The translations under genes were made by a program, and so were the position numbers. Source: Cacajao melanocephalus (taxonomy: Eukaryota > Chordata > Mammalia > Primates > Pitheciidae). From it: a stretch of DNA of 64,000 bases. The stretch spans positions 1 through 64,000 of the forward strand of contig CAUYLG010066159.1 of assembly GCA_963573385.1 (NCBI GenBank), read 5' to 3'. This document shows positions 60,919 to 64,000 of this stretch, one piece after another (position 1 is the stretch's first letter; each line of letters starts with the position of its first letter). The notes below the pieces were generated by a model. That model did not search any database, had not been told where the DNA came from, and saw only the letters and a program-made list of their open reading frames with translations.

Positions 60919-61860
60919 CCTCTGCTCGTGTCATTCACACTGTGGGATTGAGGATGTGTCTTGGAATTGATGAATGATGTGGGAAGCAGGTGAATAACCT
61001 GCAGGGGGCAGCAGAGACCGACGCCAGGGACTGCACGCAGAGGCGAGTATGAATTCTGCCAAGGAGGAAAGTGGAGCTCTCCTGGGTGGTTCCTGGACAG
61101 CTGCCCTTCCCTGCAGGCGGCTTCCAGCTGCTCCGAGCAGATCCAGGAGTGTGGATTCTGAGATGCTGAATCGCCCTGGAAAGCAGGAGACCCACGTGGA
61201 GGTGCACTTGAGGAGTTCTGTCCTTTCTGTGGTTGTACATCTGGAATCGGGCTGTTTTCAGGAGCAGTGTTTTGGGTTTGACATGTAATTTGCATATTTG
61301 AAGAAAATCTGTGAAGATCAGGTTCAGGGAAAGAACTGTTTGGGACCTCTCCTGGAGAAGGGGTTTATGAAGTTGACAGTTTATTTAGGTCAGAAGCTTA
61401 AAATCACCAAGTCAGAGTTTACTGCTGATGAAGATGAAGGTCTGGAAGGAGGGAGCGTTTCCACGCTGTGAGGTGGGGTGAAATGTGTGAGAAAGCCTTG
61501 GCCATGTTTCATCCCTAATCCTGGCCCCTGGAAGGACAACTGCTTCTCTCTCCTGGTGCAGTCGTTCCTGATCTGGTCTGGGTTCCCCTTCCTGCTCTGA
61601 GGCCAGCAGATCGCTCCACTGGACACTGAGTCTGGAATTCCCTGCACACACTTAGGACCCCGTGCAGGACGAAGTATGGAGAGCCCATTGAGTGAGGAAG
61701 AAGATAGTGCCCTGTCTAAAAATGGAGCAAATTTGGCTGAAAAGAAAATATCCAATGACCAGGGCTCAGGGAGAGAGTTGTACCTTAGAGAGAGGCTGTG
61801 GCTAGCTAGAACCGATCTGGGCTGCTCTGCAGGACCAGTTATCCAGGGCTTCTGCGGTCA
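60919..61860. other. unique sequence upstream of the second zinc-finger promoter
   Basis: Moderately GC-rich, Alu-free. Open frames up to 133 codons on the minus strand show no recognisable domain or splice context. Confidence 0.5.
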
Positions 61861-62050
61861 CTCAGTTCTGATGGGGCGGGGCCTTGTACCTTGTCCAATC
61901 AGGAGCGCTGGGGCGGGGCGGGGCCCGGCCCACTGTCCATCCGGAAGGAGGAGGCCCATTCCGGCTTCTACTTTAGTTGCTATGGAGGTTGTTGTCGGCA
62001 TCCCAGATTTCCTACTCCGAGAGGCCCCGGGTCTCTCTGCCACTTCTGTC
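61860..62050 (+). promoter_or_regulatory. CpG-island promoter of a second KRAB-ZNF gene
   Basis: Two GC boxes (GGGGCGGGGC at 61872 and about 61910), a CCAAT box at 61895-61899 and an ETS-like CCGGAAGG near 61939, in CpG-rich DNA. This is the promoter type expected for each gene of the cluster and is the one missing upstream of 53.3 kb. Confidence 0.8.
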
Positions 62051-62130
62051 GCTCTGTCGCCTGCGCTGTGACCTGCTCTATTCACGGGAGCCCTAGAGAG
62101 GACCCCGGGACACCCAGAAGCCCGGAGATG
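61975..62130 (+). CDS. first exon of a second KRAB-ZNF gene (5'UTR plus ATG), partial gene
   Basis: The 5'UTR ends in 'ccctagagaggaccccggga' and an ATG (62128-62130) followed at once by the donor GTGAGT. A first exon that contributes only Met in phase 0 is usual for the 19p13.2 zinc-finger genes, whose KRAB exon then starts with Asp. Upstream of the ATG the frame reads REDPGTPRSPEM, similar to the 5' part of ZNF69 as I remember it. The KRAB and finger exons would lie beyond the window. The 5' boundary is approximate. Confidence 0.75.
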
Positions 62131-63189
62131 GTGAGTGTGTGGGGCCAGAGTCCCTAGATGGGGGAGGGGCTGGGTGGAACCGGCCGGAAGCGGCTGTGAC
62201 GAGACCTGGGCCTCCTTGCGGCGCCTCGCGGATCTGGGACCCAAATTCCCCGGCGCAGCTCGGCCCTCCGTCCCCTCGGCCGCAGGGTGGGGCTGGGCCG
62301 GCAGCCGGGACCCCAGGCGTCCTGTCCTGTCCTTTCTCTGCGCGGGCGACTGTGGGCCCCGGCCCCGGAGCCCTCTCTGGGCAGCTCTGCGTATCCCCAG
62401 ATTATGCTGGGACGGGAGCGTCATGGTGGAATCCCGCTGGGTTCGTGTGGGAGGAGCTGCGGTGTGTGGGGTTCCCTGTACCTTTTTTTCCTGTTAAAAA
62501 ATTAAAGAGTTTGAGCAAACAGCTATTCATGAATGAGCAGCAACCAGTCATGATTTGTGGTTTGTTACCAGAAAACTAAGAAGAATAGCATTTCGTTAAC
62601 GGTGGAGGATGTCCAGGTTTTTGGCGTCTTGAACAAAGAAGTGGACAAAACGCATAAAGCAAGCAAGGAATGAAGGGATTTAACACTCCACAGTGTGGGA
62701 GCGGGCCTGAGCACAGGGGCTCAAAGGCCCCGTTACAGAATTTTTGGGAGTTTAAGTACCCCCTAGAGGATTCCACTGATTACTTGGGGTATGCCCTATA
62801 TAAAAGGAGAGGATGAAGTAAAATTACGAAGTCATTTACTTGGCTTATGCCCTATGGAGAGGGTATTTCCTTTCATAGCTGAAGTGTGAATGGGCCTTAT
62901 GTTTCCTGCCTCAATCTGAGTTGGATTTTGGTGTCCTTAGGTAGTTCCTTGTGGTGATAAATACACTGAAGTCTAATTGTTGTTGTTTTAAATTTGTTCA
63001 CACTGTCTATGGAGACTGGTTTCCTCCTGCATTTTCCTAATCTATGGGATGCAGGGTCTCAAATCCTCCACCCTGCTACCCCACCCTAACTCAACGGTTT
63101 GAAGTAACATCTTATATTTTCAATTTCTTTCCCACATCTCCAAACATTAACTCCCCTTCTCCAACTCACAGTATTATCAACTTTCTTTC
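62131..63189. other. intron 1 of the second zinc-finger gene, with a possible old repeat
   Basis: CpG island to about 62460. From 62475 to 62980 ('acaaagaagtggacaaaacg', 'cacagtgtgggagcgggcct', 'attacttggggtatgcccta') the sequence looks like a medium-copy interspersed or LTR repeat, which I cannot name. Confidence 0.45.

Positions 63190-64000
<811 letters not shown>

Noticed and set aside
62475..62980. Endogenous retrovirus LTR
   Set aside because: The texture suggests an old medium-copy repeat, but no TG...CA ends, primer site or internal viral sequence could be confirmed, so it is left unnamed.

Overview
This is nuclear DNA of a catarrhine primate: it is packed with dimeric Alu elements of J, S and Sc/Y type, MIR and L1 fossils, and carries spliced mammalian genes with GT-AG introns. 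Two blocks that I know from different human chromosomes lie next to each other. The left block (about 1-45.9 kb) matches 12q24.13: the 5' end of RPL6 on the minus strand, then the CpG-island promoter and exons 1-4 of PTPN11 (SHP2) on the plus strand. The right block (at least 51-64 kb) looks like the 19p13.2 KRAB zinc-finger cluster: the KRAB exon, linker exon and finger exon of a ZNF44-like gene, then the CpG-rich promoter and first coding exon of a second zinc-finger gene.

Layout. 1-1.1 kb: RPL6 coding exon, intron 1 and TOP-type first exon. 1.2-9.6 kb: Alu and MIR repeats. 9.65-10.5 kb: CpG island with PTPN11 exon 1. 10.1-36.4 kb: PTPN11 intron 1, very Alu-rich, with L1, MIR, two DNA-transposon fossils and an odd 630-bp insertion inside an Alu. 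36.4-45.0 kb: exons 2, 3 and 4. 45.0-53.3 kb: junction interval of repeats, holding neither PTPN11 exon 5 nor a zinc-finger first exon. 53.3-56.0 kb: KRAB-ZNF exons. 56-61 kb: Alus and an RPL17 processed pseudogene. 61.9-62.1 kb: promoter and exon 1 of the next zinc-finger gene. 62.1-64 kb: its intron 1.

The main result is the junction. PTPN11 exon 4 ends in phase 0 after codon 175, and the KRAB exon starts in phase 0. Splicing across the 8.3-kb gap gives one open frame of 1,659 nt (552 codons plus stop): a complete N-SH2 domain, a truncated C-SH2 domain, a KRAB A-box and eight C2H2 fingers, driven by the PTPN11 CpG-island promoter. The zinc-finger gene has no visible promoter of its own. PTPN11 is essential, so this is most simply a partial segmental duplication of RPL6-PTPN11 into a zinc-finger cluster. 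An assembly join is the main alternative. Whether the chimera is transcribed cannot be told from sequence.

Repeat boundaries are read by eye and are good to about 5-20 bp. Subfamily names are given only where diagnostic sequence is visible. Comparisons with human genes come from memory, not from a search.
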